Both the position numbers and the translations under genes were made by a program. From assembly GCA_037367405.1 (NCBI GenBank), contig JAZKJV010000301.1:496001-560000 (forward strand): a DNA stretch of 64,000 nt. Direction: 5' to 3'. The notes under the pieces are model-generated. The model was not told the origin of the DNA and did not search any database. It saw only the letters and a list, made by a program, of their open reading frames with translations. Shown here one piece after another: positions 32,766-44,380 of this stretch (its first letter is position 1; each line of letters opens with the position of its first letter). This stretch comes from Ottelia alismoides. Taxonomy: Eukaryota > Streptophyta > Magnoliopsida > Alismatales > Hydrocharitaceae.

Positions 32766-33224
32766 AGCACCACACCACAAGACCATACAACAAAGAGAAA
32801 GAGGGAGGGAAGGAGGAAGAGAGCGAGGGAATGGAGTTAGCTATACTCGTTTTTCTTGGTAGTGATTTTTTTTCTAGTGTTTGTGAGAGGCTGATCATTG
32901 TCATATCATGTTTCATTTTTTTCACGTACTTTCATGGTGGTTATTGTCATCATGCTCATATTTCAACAGTTCCATTAATACATAATTTGCATCACACAAA
33001 CCCTCCCTTGAGAGATAGATATGACTGGTCGTACATTGCACATATTACTTTCTAAGACATATATTCATATTTCAGCATGCCATATATTGTGGCATATGTC
33101 AAACCTTCTCTTCATACCTCTATTTTTTTTGCAAATAAGCGTGTAATCTATCTTATTTATTAACTAAAGAACTTTAGAAACCCTAATTCTAAAAGATTGT
33201 ATTGATAAAATCATTTCTACAGTT
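32766..33224. other. No gene; plain intron
   Basis: AT-rich with a GAGGGAGG-type purine tract at 32795-32840. No element recognised. Confidence 0.45.
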
Positions 33225-33520
33225 TCTTGCCAAGGTTGCAAAAGTCGGTACCATGTATTTAGTCGGTTGAGTCAGGTGAGTAATTGGGTTTAGACAAGGT
33301 TTTTTAATAGTTTAATATGAAAAATTATTTGTTCTAAATATATTATTTTCGAATTCATATATATATATATATTTGGACATTCTCAATTATCATCAAGCTT
33401 TCAACCTCCAGTTAACAATTTTTAAAAATAAATTGCATGAATAGATAAAAGTTACTGTTAAAAGAAAGTGGTTGACTAGACAATAGACTAATTGGGCAGT
33501 TTATTGGCCGACTGGGCATA
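33225..33520 (+). mobile_element. AGTCGG-word hAT-like fragment
   Basis: Starts CAAGGTTGCAAAAGTCGG, followed by TTTAGTCGGTTGAGTCAGG, then about 180 bp AT-rich, then GACTAATTGGGCAG and GGCCGACTGGGC. This is the same plan as 56288-59560: TIR CAAGGTTGCA, AGTCGG words, AT-rich middle. Ends uncertain. Confidence 0.5.
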
Positions 33521-33610
33521 TTCCGATGATATCAACGAAATTAGCTAAAATTTCCTTTTGGGACTTTCCTGAAACGAATCCAATCTAAAATATATGACCA
33601 CGTTTAGAAT

Positions 33611-34657
33611 AAGGGATGCTAACGAACGAATATGAATGCGAATTCGTGTCATACCATGACCATATTCATATTATTTTAAGAATATAAATACGAATATTAC
33701 ACGATTGTAAAAAATCAAGATCCACATCTTTAAAATATGAATATGAATCTTTTAAAAACGAATACGCATATCCAAATGAATATTGCAATTAAAAAATTAT
33801 AAATAAAAACGTATGTAATTATTCTTGGTATTAACATTATAAGATTATGAATTTAAGATGTTATATAAGATCGGTTGCGACTGCAATTGAGAAGGAGGTT
33901 GCGGCTGCAACAGACGGGGGTTGCGATTGCTACAGAGCGAGGTTGGTTGCGCGTAGAATTTATGATGCACCAACTAGATGAGAACCCCACATAGAATTTA
34001 AAATGGAAATGACAACTGTATAGAAAAATAACTTTGATGAATGATGGATCTCCTAAACAAGATTCTCGAAAACGCCAATAAGGAGATCGAGCATCGCCAG
34101 ATGGAGGTTGGACGAGGCGGCGAAGGTCAGAGAGGCAGAGGTTGGTAGAGGGAGGCGGAGGGCTGCAACATGAGGCAGTGGTTGCGGGGAAGGCGGAGTG
34201 CGCGGGGGGCGGAGGGATCATGGGGAGGCTGAGGGCCCCAGGGGGTGGCAGGGGTGGCGGAGGGTGCAATGGGAAGCAGAGGTTGGAAGGAGGGGCGATG
34301 GGCGACAACCAACAGGAGGAGGTCTGGGGGAGGTGGGGGTGGCTGCCTGGCAAGGAAGAAAGAGGGTGTCGGGGGTGTGGGGGAGGGGATTTGAGATGTT
34401 AACCCTAATTTTATTTTAAAATATTAAATATTTAATACAAATATTCGTATCCGTAATCTGATTTGTTTTTTTTCATATTCGTATTCGCATTCGGTTACTT
34501 AAAATCCGTATTCAGATTCGTATCCGCAAAAAAATTGTTTGGACTATTCGTATTCATATAAGCCTGTTTAAAAGAAATAAGAACGATATCCTCTTAAAAA
34601 TGAATATAAATAAATAAGAATGAATATGAATATTATCACATCCGTTTACGTCCCTAG
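33611..34657. mobile_element. Non-autonomous hAT-like element with GAATATG termini and GC-rich core
   Basis: Left end AAGGGATGCTAACG, right end CGTTTACGTCCCTAG (complement CTAGGGACGTAAACG). TTAGAAT flanks it (33604-33610 and 34658-34664). Both terminal 200-bp zones consist of GAATATGAATACGAAT-type words. The 500-bp core (33880-34400) is GC-rich, unlike the rest, with AGGCGGAGGGCTGC-like repeats and a Pro-rich minus-strand frame (33853-34353) without motif. The core may be captured host sequence. Confidence 0.6.
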
Positions 34658-34804
34658 TTAGAATCCATTTCATTTTTAAATATCCTTATCTACAAAGACT
34701 AAATAAACTTTCATTCCATCCTCCAATAGGCACGAGGACAAGATGATTGGCCTCATTCAAGAGCAATTCTTTGAAACAATAGGTTCAGTATATGATCATT
34801 AACT

Positions 34805-34966
34805 TGTTGGGAGAAAAGACTTGATTGATTATTCAGAAAACCCTAGGCTCTCTTATATAGGGAGAGACCTAAAGGGTAAATTACAGAGAGGTCTACTAAA
34901 GATAAAGAAATATTAAAAAGCATACATAACAATATAATACTACGAAAGACACGAAATATCTCTACA
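34805..34966 (-). repeat. Copia B 3' LTR
   Basis: 162 bp. As written it runs TGTTGGGAGAAAAG to TATCTCTACA, so the minus-strand LTR starts TGTAGAGATA and ends CCCAACA. The polypurine tract (minus strand TTGAGGGGGAG, 34967-34977) adjoins it. Confidence 0.92.
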
Positions 34967-34973
34967 CTCCCCC

Positions 34974-35412
34974 TCAAGGTGGAGCATAGATATCTATCAT
35001 GCTCAGCTTGGACGAACATCTCTGAAAAGGTCCTCTGAGCAGTGGCTTGGTGAATACATCTGCAGTCTGATCACTTGAGCTCACATGTGTAGTGGATATC
35101 AATCCTCTCTGGATCAAGTCCCTAGTATAATGGCAGTCAACTTCAATATGCTTGGTCCTTTCATGGAAAGCTGGATTGTTGGCTATGAACAATGCTGCCT
35201 GGTTGTCACACTGAAGCTTCATAGGTAGGGACACAGCTACATGTAGATCTTCTAGTACAGAACGAACCCACATCATTTCCGTGCTGGCTTGAGCCATGGC
35301 CCTATATTCGGATTCGGCACTGGACCTTGCCACAACAGTTTGTTTCTTGCTTTTCCAAGAAACCAAAGAGCCTCCAACAAACACTGCAAACCCTGAGGTT
35401 GATTTTCGGTCC
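34974..35412 (-). pseudogene. Copia B RNase H
   Basis: [79 protein letters not shown] and LSMIDIYAPP then a stop, the normal end of copia pol. Confidence 0.9.
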
Positions 35413-36240
35413 TTAGGGCATCCTGCATAATCTGCATCTGCACATGCTGAGATGGATAAGTCTGTGCCCTTTCTGAATAGCAGGACCGAAAATCAACCTC
35501 AGTATCATATGTATGGCATCCATGTGAACCTGTCTTGGCTGCTCCATAAATTGACTCACCCTGCTAACTGCAAACTGAATGTCTGGGCGAGTTATGATAA
35601 TGTAGAGGAGTTTTCCCACCATTTCTCTATATCTCCTCTTATCTACTTCATCAGTATCACCATCATACAACCTCATGCTCGGGTCCATGGGAATACTTGA
35701 TGGTTTGCACCCATCCATGCCAGTCTCAACCAGGAAGTCTGTAACGTACTTCCGTTGGGTCATCACCAAGCCCTGTGCATTCCTTGCAAATTCCAACCCC
35801 AGAAAATATCTTAGGGTTCCAAGATCCTTTGTAACGAACTGCCGGCCTAGGAATGCCTTCGCCTTCTTTATGCCCTGAACATCGTCTCCTGTAACAAGAA
35901 TATCATCCACATAGACCATAATGACAACCGTACCTGCCGATGACTTCTGGACAAACAACGAGTGATCGGCATTTGACCTCTTGAATCCATGTTCCTCAAT
36001 CAGGTTGGACAGCTTCTGGAACCATGCTCTCGGACTCTGTTTGAGGCCATATATCGCCTTGTGAAGTCTACAGACCATGTGCTTCTCCCCCTCAGCAGTA
36101 AACCCAGGTGGCTGCTGCATGTAGACTTCCTCCTGTAAGTCCCCATACAAAAAGGCATTCTTGACATCGAGTTGAGATATACTCCAATCACGGACCACAA
36201 CAACAGATAGGAGAATACGAAGAGTAGAGTGCTCGCCACT
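35413..36240 (-). pseudogene. Copia B reverse transcriptase
   Basis: [34 protein letters not shown], then the active-site YVDDILVTGDD, LGTLRYFLGLEFAR and RRYREMVGKLLYIIITRPDI. Intact through the catalytic region. Near 35500 the sequence is replaced by a 21-base inverted copy of 35393-35413, which shifts the frame before the RNase H domain. Confidence 0.9.
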
Positions 36241-36262
36241 GGAGAGAATGTATCCATGTAAT

Positions 36263-37258
36263 CTACACCATAGGTTTGTGTAAACCCACGGGCAACCAGA
36301 TGTGCTTTGTACCTATCCAACGTGCCATCTGCACGTATTTGACTGTGAAGACCCATTTGCAGCTCACAATGGATGCATCAGAAGGTGCAAGGACCAAAGA
36401 CCATGTGCCACGAGACTGTAAGGCCCTCATCTCCTCTTCCATTGCTAATTTCCAGCAATCATTCTTCAAGGCTTCCTGGTATGTCCGTGGTATGTCCACG
36501 GAAGACAAGGCGGTGGCAAAACTCTGAAAATCACCAGTGAGGCGATGAAAAGACACGTGTGAGGCAAATGGATAAGAGGTACATTGCCTCTTCTGCTTCC
36601 GAATAGCAATCGGAACATCAAGATCATCATCTATTGTACTGGATGGGCTAGTGTCTGCCTGTACTGAAGGATCCTGCACATGTACCATACTTGACCCATC
36701 AGTAGTAATGCCATCTGAACACACCTGAGGCGTGATAATTGGCTGCGGTGCAGACTGAGCAGGACCGGACCGACGTGTATAGAATTTGGGTAATGGTGCT
36801 ATGGTAGGCCGTGGAATGGGTGGAGGCGGAGGTGGTGGTGGTGATGCTGGCGTAGGGACAGTGAACAACTCAGGTGTACTTAATGTAGGTGGTGGAGGAA
36901 CATAGATATCATCAGTGGTAGTGGATGATACCATTCTGTCACCTGTAGGAGAAAAATACATGACCGACTCAAAAAAAGTAACATCAGCACTCACAAAGTA
37001 CCTCTTAGTCACAGGATCATAACACCGGTACCCCTTCTGAGTTCTGGAGTAACCAACAAAGACGCACTTGACTGCTCGAGGAGAGAGTTTGTCAAGTCCA
37101 GGAGATAGACGATGAACGAAAGCGGCAGTACCAAAAACACGTGGAGTCGGTGAAAATAACTCCTTGTCTGGAAAAATAAGAAAGATAGGTATCTTGTCAC
37201 CGAGAACTGAGGATGGCATTCTATTAACCAGATAGCATGCAGTGAGAACAGCGTCGCC
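36263..37258 (-). pseudogene. Copia B integrase C-terminus and start of RT
   Basis: Continues in the same frame after the nonsense codon: LTACYLVNRMPSSVLGDKIP, VFVGYSRTQKGYRCYDP, a Pro-rich linker, EALKNDCWKLAMEEEMRAL and [10 protein letters not shown] frameshift follows at about 36340: the next frame carries [19 protein letters not shown] (36000-36356), and another shift occurs near 36220. Confidence 0.88.
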
Positions 37259-39226
37259 TCAGAATGAAATAGGAGCACAACTCTGAATCAACAGTGTCCG
37301 AGTAATATCCAAGAGATGGCGATGTTTTCTTTCCGCCACACCATTTTGTTGTGAGGTATACGCACAAGTGGTTTGGTGAATAATACCCTTTGAGGAAAGG
37401 AATAGAGAAAGTGAGCGTGTACAAAATTCAAGGGCATTATCCGTCCGAACATATTTAACAGTGGAGGAAAAAACATTGTGCACTTCATTAAGCAAATTCT
37501 TGATCACATCTCCTGCTTCAGATTTATTTTTCAGAAGGAAAACCCATGACACACGAGAGAAATCATCCACTACCACAAGATAAAACATGTGTCCCTGATG
37601 ATCAGGAACACGACTCGGACCCCATATATCTATATGTAACAACTCAAAAGGGGAGCTACTGCTCCGACTCGGACGACTTGGGAAGCTCGACCTGTGATGC
37701 TTTCCCAACTGACACGCTTCACAACGAAATGACGAACTCGGAAAGATCTGGGGCAGAAGATGGCGCATTTTCTGAAGTGGAAGGTGACCAAACCGGAGAT
37801 GCCAAATGTACGGAGAGACTGGTCCAGCAGAGTGAGAAGAGACACCAGCATAGGAATCCCGAACCAGTCGATATAAACCATTCTGCTCAGAGCCACAGCC
37901 AATCACCTTGCCCGTGAGTATGTCCTGAAAAATGAGAGAAGACGGGTCAAATATAGCACGACAATTCAAATCCTTTGTAATCTGACTAATAGACAACAAG
38001 TTCATTGAGAACTCAGGAGCATGTAAGACATTCTGTAGCTGCATAGTGGAAGATAGAAAAACCTCCCCCTGTCCAACCAGGGGCGAATGGGTACCATCAG
38101 CTATCTGCACTGAGCGGCCAGGAGGGATGTCCCTGTAGGCCTGTAATCTACCTCTATCTCGACAGAGATGATGTGTGGCTCCGGAATCTATAACCCAGTC
38201 AGATATATCATGAGGTGTTGTGACTGCAGTATATCTACCTGAGGTGCTCGCCGCAGCGGATGAACTGGCAGAGGCAGTGGCAGCAATATCTGAAGAGCCA
38301 CCAGACGAATCAGCAGATGTATGTGGCATGATATCGCGGAGACGGGCCACAAGTTCGTCAAATCGACTATCTGCAGTAGAGGGTAAAGGAGACTGAGAAT
38401 GCTCTGCAACACGTACCGATGCTGGGAATCCATGCTTAGAATAGCATGTCTCCTCTGAGTGTCCCGTGCGGTGACAATAAGAGCATGTCTGACTGAAGCG
38501 ACCACCCCTTCCCTGGGGTCCACGGCCACGTTCACGACCACGACCAGGGTGCAGACCACCTCTCCCACGCGAGACTGCCATCGCTGATGGGGGTGGTGTA
38601 GATGAGCTGGAGGAGACTGGAATACGACTTAGTCTTCTGTAAACATCCTCCACTGGAGGAATAACTGCATCAGCTAGAATCTGGGACCGGGCGGCATCAT
38701 ACTCAGGATCAAGAGCCGCAAGTAGAACACCCACCATTGTAGCATTCCGAAACGCCTTCTGCTGCTCAGGAGTAGCAGTGAGTGGAATAGTACTGTATAG
38801 CTTCTCAAACATCCCTCCCAGGGATGTATATAGAGAATGGAGGGGTCTGCCGCTCTGCTTCATTGTGAAGATGTCATGCTGAAGCTGCAACATTTTCGTC
38901 TCATTTCGCATCTGCGAATATGTAGCGGCAAGAATGTCCCACATTGCCTTAGCAGTGGGTTGATGGAGGACATCATTAGCAATCTCCATCGTCAAAGTAC
39001 TAGACAACCAGACCTTTGCGTATGAGTCATCAGCCTCCCATGAGGCATATATCCCTGTCTTCTCAGCGGGCTCATCCTCGGTAAGAATGTGCTTCTTACC
39101 ATTCGACTTCATGAGGCTCATGAACTGCATAGCCCAGAGCTCGTAGTTAGACCCGTCCATCTTCACTATTGGCGCAACACCTTTGAATGCGCCAATGGAG
39201 GGCATATCGACCTTCGATTCTGACAT
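37259..39226 (-). pseudogene. Copia B gag, protease and integrase (long open part, ends at a nonsense codon)
   Basis: 655 codons from MSESKVDMPSIGAF. Gag core at 1-220, knuckle CSYCHRTGHSEETC, protease WVIDSGATHHLC with an intact DSG, the integrase HHCC region (HLRFGHLPLQKMRHLLP, CEACQLGKH) and core (DIWGPSR, VRTDNALEF, TSQQNGVAERKHRH). It ends at TGA (37259-37261), where copia C reads Trp in ISFWGD. Known roles: particle formation, polyprotein cleavage, DNA insertion. Confidence 0.92.
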
Positions 39227-39710
39227 ACTGCCGCTGAGGAAGAACTAGGGTTTGTAGACAGGATAACAGTTGTCTACACTGACTGCATCGGATTTGAGTG
39301 CGTATGTAGACGTTACGCACTCAAATCCATTTATCTGCGGAAGAGACGAGGTCGACTAGGGCACGCCTCGGATGAGGGCTACAGCCCTTGCACTTGGATC
39401 ACGCTCAAGGCGCCTGGAAGTGCACAGCTGCAACCTGGCAGCCGCCTAAGATGGTCGGCGGCGGGCTGGTACCGCCTTGGAGGAGTCGGCGGCTATGAAG
39501 AGGAGTCGGCGGCGAGAAAAGGGGCGGCTGGTTTGGTTCGGCGGCAAGCTGAGGCCGCTTGAGACCTCTTGGCGGCGGGCTGGCAGCCGCCTGGAAGGAT
39601 TGGCGGCTGGATTGGCGAGAGAGAGAGTCGAGGGAGGCGACGAGATGAAGAGGGCGGCGGGTAGGGAAGGGGCGGCGGCTAGGAAGAACCCTAGGGTGGC
39701 TCTGATACCA

Positions 39711-39872
39711 TGTTGGGAGAAAAGACTTGATTGATTATTCAGAAAACCCTAGGCTCTCTTATATAGGGAGAGACCTAAAGGGTAAATTACAGAGAGGTCT
39801 ACTAAAGATAAAGAAATAACAAAAAGCATACATAACAATATAATACTACGAAAGACACGAAATATCTCTACA
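39711..39872 (-). repeat. Copia B 5' LTR
   Basis: 162 bp, two mismatches to the other LTR. TATA box in CTCTTATATAGGGAGAG (39752-39768, as written). The primer-binding site TGGTATCAGAG lies on the minus strand at 39700-39710. A 484-bp leader (39227-39710) follows. Confidence 0.92.
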
Positions 39873-39970
39873 TAACTCATTAATTTTTTGAAAGTAATCT
39901 CCGACTCTTTGATTTCTTTGTATGTTGATATCATTCCAATCTTCGAGGAGGCAAAAACATCCATGCAACA

Positions 39971-40112
39971 TGTAGAGATAATTATGTAGTCAGTGTATCT
40001 CTTATGCTATTTATGTTTTCTTTTATGCTACTTTTGTATTTTACCCATGGGTTGTCTCTATATAAGAGAGTTTAGGGTTCTTTTGAATATAGAAAAACTT
40101 TTCCTGCCAACA
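39971..40112 (+). repeat. Duplicated orphan LTR of copia C
   Basis: 142 bp, differing from the copia C 5' LTR (41136-41277) at one position, with the same left flank GCAACA and the same primer site TGATATCAGAGCC, but no element after it. It arose by the tandem duplication, not by insertion, so it has no TSD of its own. Confidence 0.85.
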
Positions 40113-40168
40113 TGATATCAGAGCCAAAACCTTAAAACGCTACCGCCGCCCCTCCCTTGATTTATGAT

Positions 40169-41323
40169 ACAGAGCGAGGTTGGTTGCGCGTAGAATTTAT
40201 GATGCACCAACTAGATGAGAACCCCACATAGAATTTAAAATGGAAATGACAACTGTATAGAAAAATAACTTTGATGAATGATGGATCTCCTAAACAAGAT
40301 TCTCGAAAACGCCAATAAGGAGATCGAGCATCGCCAGATGGAGGTTGGACGAGGCGGCGAAGGTCAGAGAGGCAGAGGTTGGTAGAGAGAGGCGGAGGGC
40401 TGCAACATGAGGCGGTGGTTGCGGGGAAGGCGGAGTGCGCGGGGGGCGGAGGGATCATGGGGAGGCTGAGGGCCCCAGGGGGTGGCAGGGGTGGCGGAGG
40501 GTGCAATGGGAAGCAGAGGTTGGAAGGAGGGGCGATGGGCGACAACCAATAGGAGGAGGTCTGGGGGAGGTGGGGGTGGCTGCCTGGCAAGGAAGAAAGA
40601 GGGTGTCGGGGGTGTAGGGGAGGGGATTTGAGATGTTAACCCTGATTTTATTTTAAAATATTAAATATATAATACAAATATTCGTATCCGTAATCTGATT
40701 TGTTTTTTTTTCATATTCGTATTCGCATTCGGTTACTTAAAATCCGTATTCAGATTCGTATCCGCAAAAAAAATGTTTGGACTATTCGTATTCATATAAG
40801 CCTGTTTAAAAGAAATAAGAATCATATCCTCTTAAAAATGAATATAAATAAATACGAATGAATATGAATATTATCACATCCGTTTATGTCCCTAGTTAGA
40901 ATCCATTTCATTTTTAAATATCCTTATCTACAAAGACTAAATAAACTTTCATTCCATCCTCCAATAGGCACGAGGACAAGATGATTGGCCTCATTCAAGA
41001 GCAATTCTTTGAAACAATAGGTTCAGTATATGATCATTAACTCATTAATTTTTTGAAAGTAATCTCCGACTCTTTGATTTCTTTGTATGTTGATATCCTT
41101 CCAATCTTCGAGGAGGCAAAAACATCCATGCAACATGTAGAGATAACTATGTAGTCAGTGTATCTCTTATGCTATTTATGTTTTCTTTTATGCTACTTTT
41201 GTATTTTACCCATGGGTTGTCTCTATATAAGAGAGTTTAGGGTTCTTTTGAATATAGAAAAACTTTTCCTGCCAACATGATATCAGAGCCAAAACCTTAA
41301 AACACTACCGCCGCCCCTCCCTT
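40169..41323. repeat. Tandem duplication, unit 2
   Basis: Collinear with unit 1 without the copia B insertion: at 41030-41045 the empty site reads GATCATTAACTCATTAAT. Very few substitutions (for example one in the 142-bp LTR). It contains the true 5' LTR of copia C. Confidence 0.88.
41136..41277 (+). repeat. Copia C 5' LTR and primer site
   Basis: TGTAGAGATAACTATG to CTGCCAACA, TATA box CTCTATATAAGAGAG, followed by the primer-binding site TGATATCAGAGCC at 41278. Confidence 0.9.
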
Positions 41324-41694
41324 CTCCCTCGACGTTGCTGCACGTGTCTTCTCTCTTTCGGCGGCATCGTCCGTTGCCCCCTCGTCGTCCCCTTCCCGCC
41401 ACCTCCCAGCCACCTCATCGCCCTCCTTCTCGCGGCCCCTCCTCGTCGCTCACCTCCTAGTCGACCCTCCTCACCGCCCCACTCGCCGGCTTTACCCGAC
41501 AGCCCCACTCGCCGGCCTACACCGTCGACCCACCCCAGCCAGCTCCTGCCCCAGCTGGCATCACCCGCAGCTGCCCCAACCATCATCTATATGGGTTTGA
41601 GTGCATAAAGTCGACATATGCACTTAAATCCTATGAAGTCTATGTAGACACTTGTCTTTTGGTCAACAAACCCTAGTTCTTCATCTCCGACGCT

Positions 41695-42560
41695 ATGTCA
41701 GAAAACAAGGTCGATATGCCCTTTATAGGCGCGTTCAAAGGTCTTACGCCAATCGTCAAGATGGATGGGACGAACTATGAGCTCTGGGCGATGCTGTTCA
41801 TGAGCCTCATGAAGTCGAACGGTAAGAAGTACATTCTTACCGAGGAAGAGCTGGCAGAGAAGACTGGGATTTACGCCTCTTGGGAGGATGATGATTCGTA
41901 CCCCAAGGTTTGGCTTTCAGGCACATTATCAATAGAGATTGCTAATGATGTTCCCCATCATCCCACCGCTAAGGCGATGTGGGACATACTGGCGACAACA
42001 TACTCACATGTGTGAAATGAGACCAAGATCTTACAGCTCTAGCATGACATATTCACAATGAAGCAGAATGGGCAGTCACTTCACTCCTTGTATAAATCCC
42101 TACGGGGATGTTTGAGAAACTATACATTATCATTCCTCTCACGGCCACCCCCGAGCAGCAGAAGACATTTAGGAATGCTACCATGGTGGGGGTCCTGCTT
42201 GCAGCACTTGACTCTGAATATGATGCTGCTCGATCACAGATTCTTGCCGATGCTACCATTCCTCCTATGGAGGAAGTCTATCGGAGACTTAGCCGCATTT
42301 CTGTCTTGTCCGGTGCTTCTACTCCACCACCCTCGACGATGGCTGCTTCCAGAGGGAGAGGGGGTTCTTCTTCATTCCGTGGCCGTGGACCTCGTGGTCG
42401 TGGTGGTTGTTTTCGCCAGCCATGCACCTTTTGTCATCGTACAAGACATGCTGAGGATATATGATATTCTAAGCATAACCTCGGGGCGGGTAGCCGAGTA
42501 TGTTGCATCTCTGTCGGCATCTACTTCGGATCAGAGGTTCGAGGAGCTCGTAGCGTGATA
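41695..42560 (+). pseudogene. Copia C gag remnant
   Basis: MSENKVDMPFIGAFKG and PIVKMDGTNYELWAM are in frame to a TGA at about 42013; SLHSLYKSLRG and LAALDSEYDAARSQILAD lie in shifted frames. The knuckle begins CTFCHRTRHAED, but its last Cys is lost to a TGA (42462). Confidence 0.85.
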
Positions 42561-44380
42561 TTATGCCTCCCGTTTCTACAGATTCTCCTAGAGACCCTTC
42601 GGATATTGCTGCTTCAGCTTCTGCCAGTACTTCTGCCACTGCTAACACCTCAAGTAGTGCTTGTGCTTTTTCATCATGTTATAGTTCTGATGTCTCGGAT
42701 TGGATCATGGACTCTGGTGCAACACACCATCTTTGTTGCGACAGAGATAGACTTATGTCATACAACGAGATTCCACCAGGACGGTCGGTGGTAATAGCTG
42801 ATGGGACTCATTCACCCATTATTGGACAGGGGAGATTACTTTATCGCCTTCCATGCATCTACATAATGTCTTTCATGCCCCCGATTTTTCTATGAACTTA
42901 CTTTCTATTAGTCAGATTACAAAGGATTTGCACTGTCGCGCTATATTTGGCACATCTTCTTTTATATTTCAGGACATTCTAACGAGCAGGGTGATTGGTT
43001 GTGGTTCTGAGCAGGATGGTCTTTATCGTCTGGTCTGGAGTTCATACGCTGGTGTATCCTCTCATGCAGCCGGATCAGTCTCTCAGTATACATGGCATCT
43101 GCGCTTTGGTCATGTTCCTCTTCAGAAGATGTGTCATCTCTTGCCTCAGATTTCTCCGAATTCTTCCTTCAGGTGTGAAGCATGTCAGTTGGGAAAGCAC
43201 CATAAAGCTAGCTTCCCGAGTCGTCAGTGTCAGAGCAGTAGCTCATCTTTTGAATTACTTCATGTCGATATTTGGGGTCCGAGTCGTATTCCTGATCATC
43301 AAAGACACATGTTTTACCTTGTAGCCGTTGATGATTTCTCTCGTTTGTCGTGGGTTTTTCTACTAAAGAATAAATCTAAAGCAGGAGATGTTGTCAGAAT
43401 CTTATAAATGAAGTGCAAAATGTTTTTTCCTCTCATGTGAAATATGTTCGTACTGATAATGCTCTTGAATTTTGCACTCGTTCTCTCTCACATTTTTTCG
43501 TCAAGAGGAATTATTCACCAAACCACATGTATATATGCATCTCAACAAATTGGAGTCGCAGAGAGAAAACATCGCCATCTTCTTGATATTACTCGAACCC
43601 TTCTTGTCCAGAGTTGTGCTCCTATTTCTTTTTGGGGAGATGTCATCCTTACAGCGTGTTATCTTGTCAATCGTATGTAGTCCTCGGTACTTGGTGAGAA
43701 AATTCCTCTTTCTGTTGTTTCTCCAGACAAGGAATTATTCTCACTTACTCCTCGTATTTATGGTGATGTTGCTTTTGTTCATCAATTGTCTCCTGGACTT
43801 GACAAACTCTCACCTACGGCTATCAAGTGTGTCTTTGTGGGCTACTCTCGAACTCAGAAGGGATACCGTTGCTATGATCCTGTAAACTGGAAATACTTTG
43901 TCAGTGCTGATGTTACATTCTTTGAGTCTGTTATGTACTTCTCACCTGCAGTTGACAGGTTGGCCTCATCCACATCTAATGACGAGGTATATGTTCCTCC
44001 TCATATTTTGAGTCCACCAACGTCTATCCCCGTTCTTGTGGTCACGCCACCACCACCACCACCGCCGCCGCCGTCGCCACCAAAACCACCTGTCTCGCCA
44101 TTGCCTAAATATTATACACATCGGTCAGGTCATGCTCATGTTGCACGCAATCATCCAACACGCCTCAGGTATGTCCAGATGTTATTACTAATGACGGATC
44201 AGATAGTGTGCATGTGCAGGGTTCATTGTTGCAAGAGGAATGTGAACCGACGAGTACTGTGGTTGATGATCTGGATGTCCCTGTTGTTATACGGAAGCAG
44301 AAACGCACTTATGCTTCATATCTTCTTGCCTCCCAAGTTTCCTTTCATCGTCTCACAGGGGACTTCCAGAAGTTTGTATT
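42561..44380 (+). pseudogene. Copia C protease and integrase remnant
   Basis: Protease WIMDSGATHHLC (42703, DSG intact), integrase HLRFGHVPLQKMCHLLP, CEACQLGKHHKASF, HVDIWGPSR, DDFSRLSWVFLLKNKS (42853-43407), then shifted frames with CAPISFWGDVILTACYLVN (43617) and GLDKLSPTAIKCVFVGYSRT. TAG at about 43678. Confidence 0.87.

Larger units (their letters stand above)
34805..39872 (-). mobile_element. Copia B: complete, young Ty1-copia element
   Basis: 5068 bp on the minus strand with 162-bp LTRs at both ends and a 5-bp TSD TAACT (34800-34804, 39873-39877). The empty site survives in the duplicated unit 2. The two LTRs differ at two positions (TATT versus TAAC near 34912/39818). Gene order gag-protease-integrase-RT-RNase H is that of Pseudoviridae-type (copia) elements. 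One nonsense codon and a few frameshifts make it defective by itself. Confidence 0.95.
33932..40158. repeat. Tandem duplication, unit 1 (split by copia B)
   Basis: Unit 1 is 33932-34804 plus 39878-40158 (about 1154 bp) and is nearly identical to unit 2 (40169-41323, 1155 bp), starting ACAGAGCGAGGTTGG and ending CCGCCCCTCCCTT. Copia B (34805-39872, with its TSD) is only in unit 1. The unit joins half of the hAT-like element, flanking intron, and the LTR plus primer site of copia C. The junction has ten filler bases GATTTATGAT. Confidence 0.88.

Noticed and set aside
33853..34353. Pro-rich minus-strand frame of 166 codons (also at 40162-40590)
   Set aside because: Its two copies come from the tandem duplication, not from independent conservation. 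No domain seen. Kept only as possible captured DNA.
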